Source of the DNA: Rhodanobacter denitrificans
Lineage (GTDB): Bacteria; Pseudomonadota; Gammaproteobacteria; Xanthomonadales; Rhodanobacteraceae
NCBI RefSeq assembly: GCF_000230695.2
Contig: NC_020541.1
Coordinates: 3,348,001-3,412,000, forward strand
DNA: 64,000 nucleotides
Direction: 5' to 3'
Below the pieces are notes generated by a model that saw nothing but the letters and a program-made list of their open reading frames with translations, made no database searches and was not told the DNA's origin. A program made the translations under genes and the position numbers. This document shows, one piece after another, positions 8,961-16,779 of this stretch (position 1 is its first letter; every line of letters starts with the position of its first letter).

Positions 8961-9497
8961 ATGGCGCCCGTGCAAGCCAAGGTCCTGCCGACCGGCCAGG
9001 AAAGCGGCATCGTGGCCGAGAAGGCGCGCGACGGCATCGAGCTTGAAGTCAACGGCGAGCGCTTCCGCCACACCGGCGACCCGCAGATGCCGCTGCTGTG
9101 GTACCTGCGCGACGTGCTGCGGCTGACCGGCACCAAGTACGGCGGCGACGCCGGCGAGAACGGCGCCGACCTGGTGCTGCTCGACGGCAAGGCGGTGTCC
9201 GCGATCATGCAGCCGCTGTCCCGACTGGCCGGCAAGGCGGTGACCACGGTGGAAGGCCTGGCCGCCAACGACGGCAGCCTGCACCCGCTGCAGCAGGCCT
9301 TCATCGACGAGGACGCGATCGGCTGCGGCTACTGCACGCCGGGCTGGCTGATCGCCGGGGTCGACCTGCTCCGGCGCAAACCCCACCCGGACGACGGCGA
9401 CATCGACCAGTTGCCGAACCTGTGCCGCTGCGGCTGCCAGAGCCGCGTGCGCCGCGCGATCAAGCGTGCCGCCGCCGGCAAGGCGGGCCGGCCATGA
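8961..9497 (+). CDS. Small iron-sulfur subunit of an IorA-like molybdenum hydroxylase, first cluster missing
   Basis: 178 residues from an ATG with AAGGAG seven bases upstream. The C-terminal helical domain keeps the second [2Fe-2S] ligands in AIGCGYCTPG (C122, C125) and LCRCGC (C155, C157), the cluster nearest the molybdenum cofactor. The N-terminal ferredoxin domain is recognisable (LLWYLRDVLRLTGTKYG ... LLDGKAVSA), yet its four ligand cysteines are G62, N67, D70 and I82 by alignment to the CGxGxCGAC family pattern. The gene overlaps the large subunit by four bases (ATGA), so the two are translated together. Electron transfer out of the enzyme would have to differ from the classical route. 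Confidence 0.85.
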   Translation: MAPVQAKVLPTGQESGIVAEKARDGIELEVNGERFRHTGDPQMPLLWYLRDVLRLTGTKYGGDAGENGADLVLLDGKAVSAIMQPLSRLAGKAVTTVEGLAANDGSLHPLQQAFIDEDAIGCGYCTPGWLIAGVDLLRRKPHPDDGDIDQLPNLCRCGCQSRVRRAIKRAAAGKAGRP

Positions 9498-11749
9498 GCG
9501 GTCACGGCATCCGGCTCTCGCGCCGCCGCTTCCTGCAGGTGCTGGCCGGCGGCGCCGGTGCGCTGGTGGTGGGCATCCGCCTCGCTGACGCCGCCGACGC
9601 GCCGCTGCCGCCGGCAATGCTCGGCGACAACCTCTACGACCTCGGCGCCTACGTGCGCATCGACGCCGACGGCAACGTGCTGATCGGCGCGCGCGACCCG
9701 GACACCGGCACCGGCGTGGCCACCGCGCTGCCGCGGATCATCGCCGACGAACTGGACGCCGACTGGAACCGCGTCGGCGTGGTGCCGCTCGGACTCGGCG
9801 TGGGGAACGACAACGGCAAGCCGCGCTGGAGCTACGGCCGCCAGCTCGGCGGCGTCGGCGGCTCGATCCCTGCCGCATGGAACGACCTGCGCCAGGTCGG
9901 CGCGGTGGCACGCTGGCTGCTGCTGCAGGCGGCGGCACGCCGGCTCGGCGTGCCGGCCAGCCGCCTGCGCTGCGAGGCCGGTACGGTGATCGCCCCGGAC
10001 GGCCGCCGTTTCGGCTACGGCAGCCTGGCCGCCGACGCCAGCAAGATCGCACTGCCGTCCAGCGTGCCGCCATTGAAGAACGCCGCGGATTACCGCCTGA
10101 TCGGCCAGAGCGCCGGCGACGTCGATGCGCGCGCCATCGTCACCGGCACCGTCCTCTACGCCATCGACCACTACTACGGCGACGCGCTGGTCGCCGTACT
10201 GGCGCACTGCCCGTGGCCGGACGGCACGCTGGCGCGCATCGATACCACCGACACGCTCGCCGTGCCGGGCGTGCTGAAAGTGGTGCAACTCAAACCCGAG
10301 CCCGGCCAGCCGCCGGGCAGCACGGTGATCGCCCCGGCCGTGGCGGTGCTGGCCGAGAACAGCTGGGCCGCGCTGCAGGGGCGCGCCAGGCTCAAGCTCG
10401 AGTGGAAGCCCGGCGCCAGCGCCGGCGAGAACAGCACCGCGCTGGAGCAGCAGGCCACTGCCCTGCTCGCTGGCGACGCCGCTCCCACCAGTCGCGTGCG
10501 CAACGATGGCGATGTCGAGGCTGCCGGCAGGAAAGCCGCACGCCGCCTCGATGCCACCTACGTGCAGCCGTGGCTGGCGCATGCCACCGCCGAGCCGATG
10601 AACTGCCTGGTGCGGCTGGACAAGGACCGCGCCAGCCTGGTCGTGCCGACCCAGGCGCCGCAGCAGGCCTGGGCCGTGGTGCAGCGCCTGACCGGCCTGG
10701 CCCCCGACCGCATCGACATCCGCGTGCCGCGTGTCGGCGGCGGTTACGGCCGCCGGCTCGACCACGACTACGTGGCCGAAGCGGTGCTGCTGGCCAAGGC
10801 CGTCAACCGGCCGGTGCGCCTGCTGTGGACGCGTGGCGAGGACTTCGGCCACGACTACTACCGCGCCGGCAGCGTGCACCGGATCAGCGCGACCATCGGC
10901 CGCAAGCGCCAGCTGCTCGGCTGGTCCCAGCGCATGGCCAGCGCCTCCGCACTGAACGGTCGCGGCGTGGCTGCCGACCGCCTGTGGACGTCCGAACTGC
11001 TGGCCGACCAGTTGCCCGCCGCACTGGTGCCGAACTATCGCAGCGACTGGTACGCGCTGCAGTCGGCGATGCCGCGCGGGCCGATGCGCGGCATGCCGCA
11101 CCTCAGCAACGCGTTCGCGGTGGAAAGCTTCATCGACGAGCTCGCCCACCAGCTGCGCGAGGATCCGCTGAAGACGCGCCTGCGCATCCTCGGTGAGCCG
11201 CGCCAGCTGCCGCTGGGCAGCGGCGGCACGCTGGACACCGGCCGCCTGCTCAACGTACTCAAGCTGGTCGCCGACCGCATCGAGTGGAAGAACTGGCTGC
11301 GCACCGTCAACGGCCTCGGCATCGCCTGCTGGCACGTCGACGGCGCCTACGTGGCGCACGCGATCGAGGCGTCGATGCAGGGCGAACAGCTGACCATCCA
11401 GCGCGTCGTCTGCGCGGCCGACGTCGGCCGCGTGATCAACCCGCGCGGGCTCGAAGGCCAGCTGGCCGGCGCCACGCTGGACGCGCTGTCCATCGCCCTG
11501 AATCCCGCCATCACGTTCAAGAACGGCCAGGTGCAGCAGCGCGGCTACCGGGACTACCCACTGGCCAGCATGGCGCAGCTGCCGAACGACGTCGAAGTGA
11601 TCACCGTCACCGACGACCGCGCGCCCGCCGGCGCCAGCTTCCTCGCCATGCCCACCGCCGCCCCCGCACTGGCCAACGCCGTGTTCCGTGCCAGTGCCGT
11701 GCGCGTGCGTCGGCTGCCGCTGATGAAGGAGCTGTTGCGGCTGCTGTAA
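9494..11749 (+). CDS. Large molybdopterin subunit, IorB / aldehyde-oxidoreductase-like, Tat-exported
   Basis: 751 residues beginning with a twin-arginine signal (SRRRFLQVLAGGAGALVVG), so the folded complex is probably exported to the periplasm. Recognisable blocks of the isoquinoline 1-oxidoreductase/aldehyde dehydrogenase large subunit include TAEPMNCLVRLD, GGGYGRRLDHDYVAEAVLLAK, LLWTRGEDFGHDYYR, MRGMPHLSNAFAVESFIDEL and CAADVGRVINP. Near the C terminus the family GVGE motif, whose glutamate acts as the base, aligns with GASF (F716), just before PTAAPALANAVF. Co-translated with the preceding small subunit. No cytochrome or XdhC-type chaperone gene is adjacent. Substrate unknown; a substituted active site makes ordinary hydroxylase activity doubtful. 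Confidence 0.85.
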   Translation: MSGHGIRLSRRRFLQVLAGGAGALVVGIRLADAADAPLPPAMLGDNLYDLGAYVRIDADGNVLIGARDPDTGTGVATALPRIIADELDADWNRVGVVPLGLGVGNDNGKPRWSYGRQLGGVGGSIPAAWNDLRQVGAVARWLLLQAAARRLGVPASRLRCEAGTVIAPDGRRFGYGSLAADASKIALPSSVPPLKNAADYRLIGQSAGDVDARAIVTGTVLYAIDHYYGDALVAVLAHCPWPDGTLARIDTTDTLAVPGVLKVVQLKPEPGQPPGSTVIAPAVAVLAENSWAALQGRARLKLEWKPGASAGENSTALEQQATALLAGDAAPTSRVRNDGDVEAAGRKAARRLDATYVQPWLAHATAEPMNCLVRLDKDRASLVVPTQAPQQAWAVVQRLTGLAPDRIDIRVPRVGGGYGRRLDHDYVAEAVLLAKAVNRPVRLLWTRGEDFGHDYYRAGSVHRISATIGRKRQLLGWSQRMASASALNGRGVAADRLWTSELLADQLPAALVPNYRSDWYALQSAMPRGPMRGMPHLSNAFAVESFIDELAHQLREDPLKTRLRILGEPRQLPLGSGGTLDTGRLLNVLKLVADRIEWKNWLRTVNGLGIACWHVDGAYVAHAIEASMQGEQLTIQRVVCAADVGRVINPRGLEGQLAGATLDALSIALNPAITFKNGQVQQRGYRDYPLASMAQLPNDVEVITVTDDRAPAGASFLAMPTAAPALANAVFRASAVRVRRLPLMKELLRLL

Positions 11750-11896
11750 GCGCCCGGATCAGGCGCCCCGGCGCAACCACCCGGCCTCGACGCCCGCTCG
11801 CGCGACGGCAGGTACCCCTCCAGCAGAGCGGCAGCGCGCTGCCGACTGCGGACTGAAGCCGCCGCAGTTCGGGCAACCATCGGCGACAACGGCAGT

Positions 11897-12578
11897 ACCT
11901 GGTTGGCGCAGGTGGCGGCCGGCGCGGTGGTGGCGATGGAGGCCTGCAGCGGGGCGCATCGCTGGGCGCGACGCTGCCTGGGGTGCGGTCTGCGGCCACG
12001 GATCGTGGCCGCCCAGTTCGTCAAACCATTCCGCAAGAGCTCGCGCAGCAAGAACGATCACAACGACGCCGAAGCGGTCGCCACGGCAGCGCGCCAAGGC
12101 AACATGCGCTTCGTGCCGGTCAAGTCGCTGGACCAGCAGGCACGCCTGTCCTGGCATCGAGTGCGCGAGGGCTGCAAGGCTGAGTCGCTGGCGGTCGGCA
12201 ATCGCATCCGCGGCCCGCTCGCCGAGTTCGGGGTGATCGTGGCGCAGAGCGATATGGCGCTGCGCCGGCTGCCGGGCGACCTCGACGCGCAGAGTGGGCT
12301 ACCGGCCAAGTCGAAGGGAAGGAGCTGCGGGATCTGGCCGAGCACTGGAAGCAGTTGCGCCTGCACCTCGACGCGTGCAATGCACGCATCGAGGCCCACG
12401 CGCGCGAGGACGAGTGGTGCATGCGGCTGCGCGCGATCACCGGCATCGGCCCGATCACCGCCGATGCGGCGGTGGCCACGATCGGTAACGCCCGCGAGAG
12501 CAGGATCGGCAGATGGCGGCCTGGCTGGGCCTGGTGCCCACCCAGCACTCCAGTGGCGGGCATGCGCGATTGCCCACC
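11897..12578 (+). pseudogene. Decayed IS110-family transposase remnant
   Basis: Translates to a close relative of the intact transposase at 17260-18351: VVAMEACSGAH, QFVKPFRKSSRSKNDHND, NMRFVPVKSLDQQARLSWHRVREG and, after a frame change near 12320, ITGIGPITADAAVATIGNA and PTQHSSG. The first ~45 codons, including the first catalytic aspartate, are missing, and the 3' end stops within the HSSGG block immediately before a degenerate attC. No ends of the element are recognisable. The 147 bases between the oxidoreductase stop and this remnant show nothing identifiable. Confidence 0.85.
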
Positions 12579-12580
12579 GT

Positions 12581-12639
12581 CTGATGCTGGAGTTAAGCGG
12601 CGCGCGGCATCTCGTGCGTCCGCTTGGACGAATAGTCAG
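12581..12639 (-). repeat. attC-1 (degenerate, last site of the array)
   Basis: The central part matches the other sites (GGAGTTAAGCGGCG ... CGTCCGCTTGGACGA on the plus strand), but both simple-site cores have decayed: CTGATGC instead of CTAACGC on the left and GTCAGCC instead of GTTAGRC on the right. It is probably no longer recombined. Confidence 0.75.
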
Positions 12640-13237
12640 CCCGGCTGACACGCATCAGAAGCACTGCATACCCCGCACACCAAATAAACCAAGATGCAAA
12701 AAGAAAACGCTGCACGAGGCCGAAGTATGGCTTGATAAGGGGCCAAAGGCTTGCCGGACGCACAAGCGGTATGAGATTGATTGCGATGGCAAGCAGAACC
12801 ACGACGTACATGATGATTGAAAAAACGATAATTTGCTTCGCACGCGGCTCGTTCCGGCATACAAGTGCTGCAACAAGAGGCGCTTGCAGCCCAACTGTTT
12901 CGGAGATGCCGAAGACGTTATGAAGCGGATGTGGAAAGGAGAATATGCCGACGCCAGCACACGAAAGAGCCATGGCGAACAAAAAGTAGGCAGGAATTGC
13001 CGAGCACCCTAACTCACGGAGTGAACGCGCGGCGGCGCTTGCGTAAACGACGAGGCAGACCGCTACGAGGCAAAGCAAGACGCTGAAGGCGAATTGCCCC
13101 GGGGAACCAACCTCACCTAATTCGCTGACCGTTTGGCGAACATGACTGTAACCTGGAGTGATTGCGCCGATAGCAAAGGAGCCTGCTGTAAAGAGCACGA
13201 ATGCAATGGGACCGAACCAGAGGCGATTATCTGTCAT
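12593..13237 (-). CDS. Cassette protein: DUF998 membrane protein
   Basis: 214 residues with six predicted transmembrane stretches, for example WFGPIAFVLFTAGSFAIGAI and FSVLLCLVAVCLVVYASA. The segment YSHVRQTVSELGEVGSP between helices 1 and 2 is the DUF998 signature. The last residues, SSKRTHEMPRAA, are read from attC-1, so the recombination site supplies the C terminus. Function of DUF998 proteins is unknown. It is the last cassette of the array and would be least expressed from any upstream promoter. Confidence 0.8.
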   Translation of the reverse strand: MTDNRLWFGPIAFVLFTAGSFAIGAITPGYSHVRQTVSELGEVGSPGQFAFSVLLCLVAVCLVVYASAAARSLRELGCSAIPAYFLFAMALSCAGVGIFSFPHPLHNVFGISETVGLQAPLVAALVCRNEPRAKQIIVFSIIMYVVVLLAIAINLIPLVRPASLWPLIKPYFGLVQRFLFASWFIWCAGYAVLLMRVSRADYSSKRTHEMPRAA

Positions 13238-13241
13238 AAAT

Positions 13242-13301
13242 GGCTAACACCTGAATTAAGCCGAGCCGCGAAGGGGCTTCGGTTTGAATGAATTGTTGGG
13301 C
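13242..13301 (-). repeat. attC-2
   Basis: On the minus strand it runs from GCCCAAC to GTTAGCC with an inner CTTCGCGG hairpin loop and the GCTTAATTCAGG tract. It lies between the stop of the cupin cassette and the start of the DUF998 cassette. Confidence 0.85.
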
Positions 13302-13308
13302 ACGTCCA

Positions 13309-13638
13309 TCAGTCAACGATGAATAGCTTTGCGCCAACCTCTGTTGAGGAACGGTGTGGCTCCCCATTGTCGCCGACTTGATATGTCATGCCTGGCTTGA
13401 TGATGAAATTGCGCCCATCTTCAAGTTCGGTTCGGAGCTCTCCCTCAATGCATAAAAGCACATGGCCTTTGACACACCAATGGTCGGCTAGATAACCCGG
13501 CGTGTACTCAACCATCCGAACACGGATGCTCCCAAAATTCTGAGTGCGCCAGTAGGCCAGCCCGCTTTCGCCTTTGTGCTCGGTCCGCTCGATCTGCGAC
13601 CAGTCCGTTGTGCCAAACGGTATCTCGGGAATTTTCAC
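13309..13638 (-). CDS. Cassette protein: DHCW-motif-type cupin
   Basis: 109 residues starting at a GTG with AAGGGG upstream. A small single-domain cupin: the YLADHWCVKGHVLLCIEGEL segment holds the histidines and the DHWC variant of the DHCW motif that names this subfamily, and KPGMTYQVGDNGEPHRS forms the second cupin block. Cupins of this group bind a metal and are of unknown substrate. It is cytoplasmic and one of only three non-membrane products in the array. Confidence 0.85.
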   Translation of the reverse strand: MKIPEIPFGTTDWSQIERTEHKGESGLAYWRTQNFGSIRVRMVEYTPGYLADHWCVKGHVLLCIEGELRTELEDGRNFIIKPGMTYQVGDNGEPHRSSTEVGAKLFIVD

Positions 13639-13660
13639 AATGGACCCCTTTGCGGAAAGT

Positions 13661-13717
13661 GCCTAACGCTGGAGTAAAGCGGCGGCGAAGCCGTCCGCCT
13701 TGAACGAGATGTTAAGC
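13661..13717 (-). repeat. attC-3
   Basis: Plus-strand reading GCCTAACGCTGGAGTAAAGC ... GCCGTCCGCCTTGAACGA ... GTTAAGC; both simple-site cores are intact. It belongs to the cassette at 13726-14019. Confidence 0.9.
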
Positions 13718-13725
13718 ATGTGAGC

Positions 13726-14019
13726 CTAGCTAGACTTTGCAGTATGAAAGATGGCTACGAACAACATAGCCAGTATGAAATATGCAACTAATGCACCTAG
13801 CGAAACAAGAAGTGAGGCGACATATTTATAGGTCTTGCTTTTGCCGGATTTGAAGAGTTTTACGTTTATGGCTGCTGCGGCTCCTCCACACAAGCCGCCA
13901 AGGGCACCACCCACAAACGCGACTGATAACGGCCAGCACGCCCAAACGTAATCAAACCCTGCCAGAGTTTTTTCGGGATCTCTCTTCTTGAACTGTAACT
14001 TGCTAAAGTCTTGATCCAT
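13726..14019 (-). CDS. Cassette protein: small two-helix membrane protein
   Basis: 97 residues: a polar start (MDQDFSKLQFKKRD), a glycine-rich helix (VAFVGGALGGLCGGAAAA) and a second helix (LLVSLGALVAYFILAMLFVA). About 90% identical to the cassette at 16363-16656, so the array contains a recent cassette duplication. No family recognised. The gene upstream in the array is separated from it by the IS1182 insertion. Confidence 0.78.
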   Translation of the reverse strand: MDQDFSKLQFKKRDPEKTLAGFDYVWACWPLSVAFVGGALGGLCGGAAAAINVKLFKSGKSKTYKYVASLLVSLGALVAYFILAMLFVAIFHTAKSS

Positions 14020-14046
14020 AAATCACCCTGTCCGATATTGTGTGAA

Positions 14047-14054
14047 GCCTAACG
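14047..14054 (-). repeat. attC-4, first part (split by IS1182)
   Basis: GCCTAACG, the simple-site core of attC-4, is cut off from the rest of the site (15801-15857) by the 1746-bp IS1182 element; AACG is the target duplication. Confidence 0.85.
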
Positions 14055-15800
14055 AGGTTGTAGAAAAACCTCCGCCCATCCTGCTTCAATAGCCCCACGT
14101 GAACAAGGGGGGCGGCATGGCACGCTACCGGCATATCGACATGAGTCCGCGGCTGTTGCCGGTGGATCTGCAGGCGCAGCTGGTGCCGGGATCATTTGCC
14201 CATGCCGTGCACCATCTGGTCGATCAGCTGGATCTGTCCGCCTTCGATGCGCATTACCGCAATGACGACAGCGGCGCGCCGGCCCATGCGCCGACGATGC
14301 TGCTCAAGGCCGTGCTGCTGGCGTATTCCCAAGGTATGGTGAGCTCCCGCTCGATCGAGCGCGCCTGCCGCGACAACGTGCTGTTCATCGCCCTGACCGG
14401 CGACGCCAAGCCACACTTCACCACCATCGCGGACTTCGTCAGCCGCTCGCGCGGGGCGATCGCGACCGTCTTTGCCCAGGTGCTGACGTTGCTCGACGGC
14501 GAGGGTCTGATCGGGCGCGAGATGTTCGCCATCGATGGCGTGAAGCTGCCTTCCAACGCGTCCAAACATCGCTCCGGTACGCGCGCCGAGTTCCTCGCGC
14601 AGGCACAGAAGATGGAGCGCGCGGCGACCACCATGCTTGAGTGCCACCAGGCCAACGATGCCGGCGCGGCCGAAGACGTGCGGGATGCCAAGGCCGCCGA
14701 ACGCATCGAGCGCCTTACTCGCGAGGCAACGAAGATCCGCCAATGGCTGGCCGATCATCCGCAAGATCGGCCCGGTTCGCGCGGCAAGGTCCGCAAGTCC
14801 AATCGCACCGATAACGCATCGGCCAAGCTGGCCACCGACAAGGGCGTGATCCAGGGCTATTGCGGCGTGGCCGTGGTCGATGCCAGGCACCAGATTATCG
14901 TCGAGGCTTCGGCTCACGGCACCGGCGCCGAACAGGAATTGTTGTTGCCCGTACTGGACGCCTGCGCCGAGCAGCGCACCGCATCGACGCTGATCACCGC
15001 CGATGCCGGCTATCACAGCGAAGCCAACCTCGCCGCGTTGGCCGACCAGGGCATTGACGCCCTGATCGCCGACCACGCGATGCGCCGGCGCGACGAACGC
15101 TTCGCCGGGCAGGACAAGCACCTGGCCAAGCCCGATCCGTTGCACGACAAGTCGCGCACCCCCGGCAAGCCGCGGCTGTTCGGCAGCAAGGACTTCATCA
15201 CCGCGCCGGACCAGTCGCATGTGATCTGTCCGGCCGGCAAACGCCTGCATCGCAACGGCAAGGACTGCACCATTGGCGGCTATGCCGCGATCAAGTTCCG
15301 CGCCCCCGACGGTGCTTGCAAGGACTGCCCACTGCGTGCGAAGTGCTTGCGAAAACCCGAGACCACACGCTCACGGCAAGTTGCCGTGCTCACCCGCAAA
15401 GCCGAGCCAACCCATAGCCAGCGCATGCGCGAGCGCATCGACAGCGCGTGGGGACGCGAGCAGTACGGACGACGCTTCGCTACCGTCGAGCCGGTCTTCG
15501 GCAACGTGCGCGCCAACAAGCGGCTCAATCGCTTCACCCTTCGCGGCCAAGCGAAGGTGGACGGCCAATGGAAGCTGTTCGCGCTGGTCCACAACATCGA
15601 GAAGTGGGCGAACTACCGCAAGGCGGCCTGAGCGGCACAAGGCGCGCCATGGGCGCCTGGGACGCCCACCCATCGCGTCAGATCAAGCCGGGCAACCCGT
15701 AACGCGAAACCCCAAGAAACCACGCCGTTGAGTGACGTGATGCAACGGCTGTCATTTTGGCCGTCTATCCATCCGTGGAAAGAGCTTTTTCTACAGCCTC
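14055..15800 (+). mobile_element. IS1182-family insertion sequence
   Basis: 1746 bp with imperfect terminal inverted repeats AGGTTGTAGAAAAACCTC (left) and the complement of GAGCTTTTTCTACAGCCT (right), flanked by a 4-bp direct repeat AACG (14051-14054 and 15801-15804). It encodes one complete transposase. The insertion lies in the CTAACG core of attC-4. The element is probably intact. Confidence 0.88.
14117..15631 (+). CDS. IS1182-family transposase
   Basis: 504 residues (510 if the GTG at 14099 is used; AAGGGGG before the ATG at 14117 favours the shorter form). It opens MARYRHIDMSPRLLPVDLQAQ, typical of IS1182, followed by the DUF772 domain and a DDE nuclease domain: FAIDGVKLPSN carries the first aspartate, LITADAGYHSEANL the second, and the glutamate lies in the TVEPVFGNVRANKRL block. 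A cysteine-rich insertion (CKDCPLRAKCLRKPE) is also normal for the family. No frameshift, so probably active. Confidence 0.93.
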   Translation: MARYRHIDMSPRLLPVDLQAQLVPGSFAHAVHHLVDQLDLSAFDAHYRNDDSGAPAHAPTMLLKAVLLAYSQGMVSSRSIERACRDNVLFIALTGDAKPHFTTIADFVSRSRGAIATVFAQVLTLLDGEGLIGREMFAIDGVKLPSNASKHRSGTRAEFLAQAQKMERAATTMLECHQANDAGAAEDVRDAKAAERIERLTREATKIRQWLADHPQDRPGSRGKVRKSNRTDNASAKLATDKGVIQGYCGVAVVDARHQIIVEASAHGTGAEQELLLPVLDACAEQRTASTLITADAGYHSEANLAALADQGIDALIADHAMRRRDERFAGQDKHLAKPDPLHDKSRTPGKPRLFGSKDFITAPDQSHVICPAGKRLHRNGKDCTIGGYAAIKFRAPDGACKDCPLRAKCLRKPETTRSRQVAVLTRKAEPTHSQRMRERIDSAWGREQYGRRFATVEPVFGNVRANKRLNRFTLRGQAKVDGQWKLFALVHNIEKWANYRKAA

Positions 15801-15857
15801 AACGCTGGAGTTAAGCGGCGCGCGGTACGCGCGTCCGCTTGGACGACGGGTTAGAGC
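15801..15857 (-). repeat. attC-4, second part
   Basis: AACGCTGGAGTTAAGCGG ... CGCGTCCGCTTGGACGAC ... GTTAGAGC. Joined to 14047-14050 across the IS it gives a complete attC. Confidence 0.88.
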
Positions 15858-16227
15858 CCCGCCCGCAGATAACATGAGTAACTGATGCAACAAAGGCTCC
15901 GCAAGGCAATGCCCAAAGAGCAGGAAATGTTGCGATGAAAAGTGCAACGCAGCCAGGCGCAATGCCGATGATAAGGACGAAAAGCCAACTTGCCTTATGA
16001 AAGTGGCAAAGGGCGAAGTAGAGCGGAGCGCCTAAGAAAACGACCGGCAAGCTACCGGTAACTATCGTATAGACGAAGACGACCTCACCTGTGCCGAAGA
16101 CACCGAAAAGTGGATTAGTCGCGAACGATGCCTGCGCCGCCGAGAGGCACGCGAATGCCAGCGCAAAAATCGCCAGCGCTGCGAGCGCTATTAGTTCTAT
16201 TTTTGCAAGTTGCCGCAGATATTTCAT
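15811..16227 (-). CDS. Cassette protein: four-helix membrane protein
   Basis: 138 residues from ATG 16227 (MKYLRQLAKIELIALAAL). Four hydrophobic segments, including VFVYTIVTGSLPVVFLGAPLY and WLFVLIIGIAPGCVALFI. Homologous to the cassette at 21402-21827 (shared MK..RxLAKxELxAL start and similar helices). The C terminus SNPSSKRTRVPRAA is read from attC-4, and the stop codon lies only ten bases inside the IS1182 right end, so the insertion just spared the gene. Function unknown. Confidence 0.75.
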   Translation of the reverse strand: MKYLRQLAKIELIALAALAIFALAFACLSAAQASFATNPLFGVFGTGEVVFVYTIVTGSLPVVFLGAPLYFALCHFHKASWLFVLIIGIAPGCVALFIATFPALWALPCGAFVASVTHVICGRGSNPSSKRTRVPRAA

Positions 16228-16231
16228 TGGG

Positions 16232-16288
16232 GCTCTAACGCTGGAGTTGAGCGGCGGCGAAGCCGTCCGCTTGAACGAAAAGTTAGAC
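16232..16288 (-). repeat. attC-5
   Basis: GCTCTAACGCTGGAGTTGAG ... GCCGTCCGCTTGAACGAA ... GTTAGAC. It serves the cassette at 16363-16656, whose stop is 74 bases away; nothing is recognised in that gap. Confidence 0.9.
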
Positions 16289-16362
16289 GGCCGCGACACG
16301 GTGCACCTAGGCGAGCTAATGGCTAGGAAAAGCGCATAACGTGGAGCAACCGCCGCTGACTT

Positions 16363-16656
16363 CTAGCTCGCTTTTGCAGTATGAAATAAAGCCACAAACA
16401 ACATGGCAAGAATGAAATACGCTACCAACGCGCCTAGCGAAACAAGAAGTGAAGTGACGTACTTGTAAGTATTGCTCTTGCTAGATTTAAAGATTTTTAC
16501 ATTTATGGCCGCTGCAGTGCCTCCGCACAAACCGCCAAGGGCGCCTCCTACAAACGCGACCGATACCGGCCAGCACGCCCATACGTAATCAAATCCTTTC
16601 AACGTTTTTTCGGTGTCTCTCTTCTTGAACTGTAACTTGCTAAAATCTTGATCCAT
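16363..16656 (-). CDS. Cassette protein: small two-helix membrane protein, duplicate of 13726-14019
   Basis: 97 residues, same length and nearly the same sequence as the cassette 2.6 kb away (MDQDFSKLQFKKRDTEKTL at the start; LLVSLGALVAYFILAMLFVA as the second helix). Substitutions are mostly conservative (T/P, K/A, I/L), suggesting that both copies remain under protein-level selection. Family unrecognised. Confidence 0.78.
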   Translation of the reverse strand: MDQDFSKLQFKKRDTEKTLKGFDYVWACWPVSVAFVGGALGGLCGGTAAAINVKIFKSSKSNTYKYVTSLLVSLGALVAYFILAMLFVALFHTAKAS

Positions 16657-16718
16657 AAATCCCCCTGTATTCTTCTTGATTGTTGGTGCAACACGGTAGC
16701 GTACTGATATTGCGTCAA

Positions 16719-16775
16719 GTCTAACGCTTGAGTTGAGCGGCGGCGGAGCCGTCCGCCTCGAACGAGTGGTTAGGC
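16719..16775 (-). repeat. attC-6
   Basis: GTCTAACGCTTGAGTTGAG ... GCCGTCCGCCTCGAACGAG ... GTTAGGC. Nearly identical to attC-10. Confidence 0.9.
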
Positions 16776-16779
16776 CGAC

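Noticed and set aside
8961..9497. Decayed pseudogene interpretation for the small subunit
   Set aside because: The frame is full length with ribosome site, second cluster and ATGA coupling all intact; the changes are confined to ligand positions.
12865..13086. Plus-strand ORF inside the DUF998 cassette
   Set aside because: All cassettes read on the minus strand and the DUF998 signature is in the minus frame.
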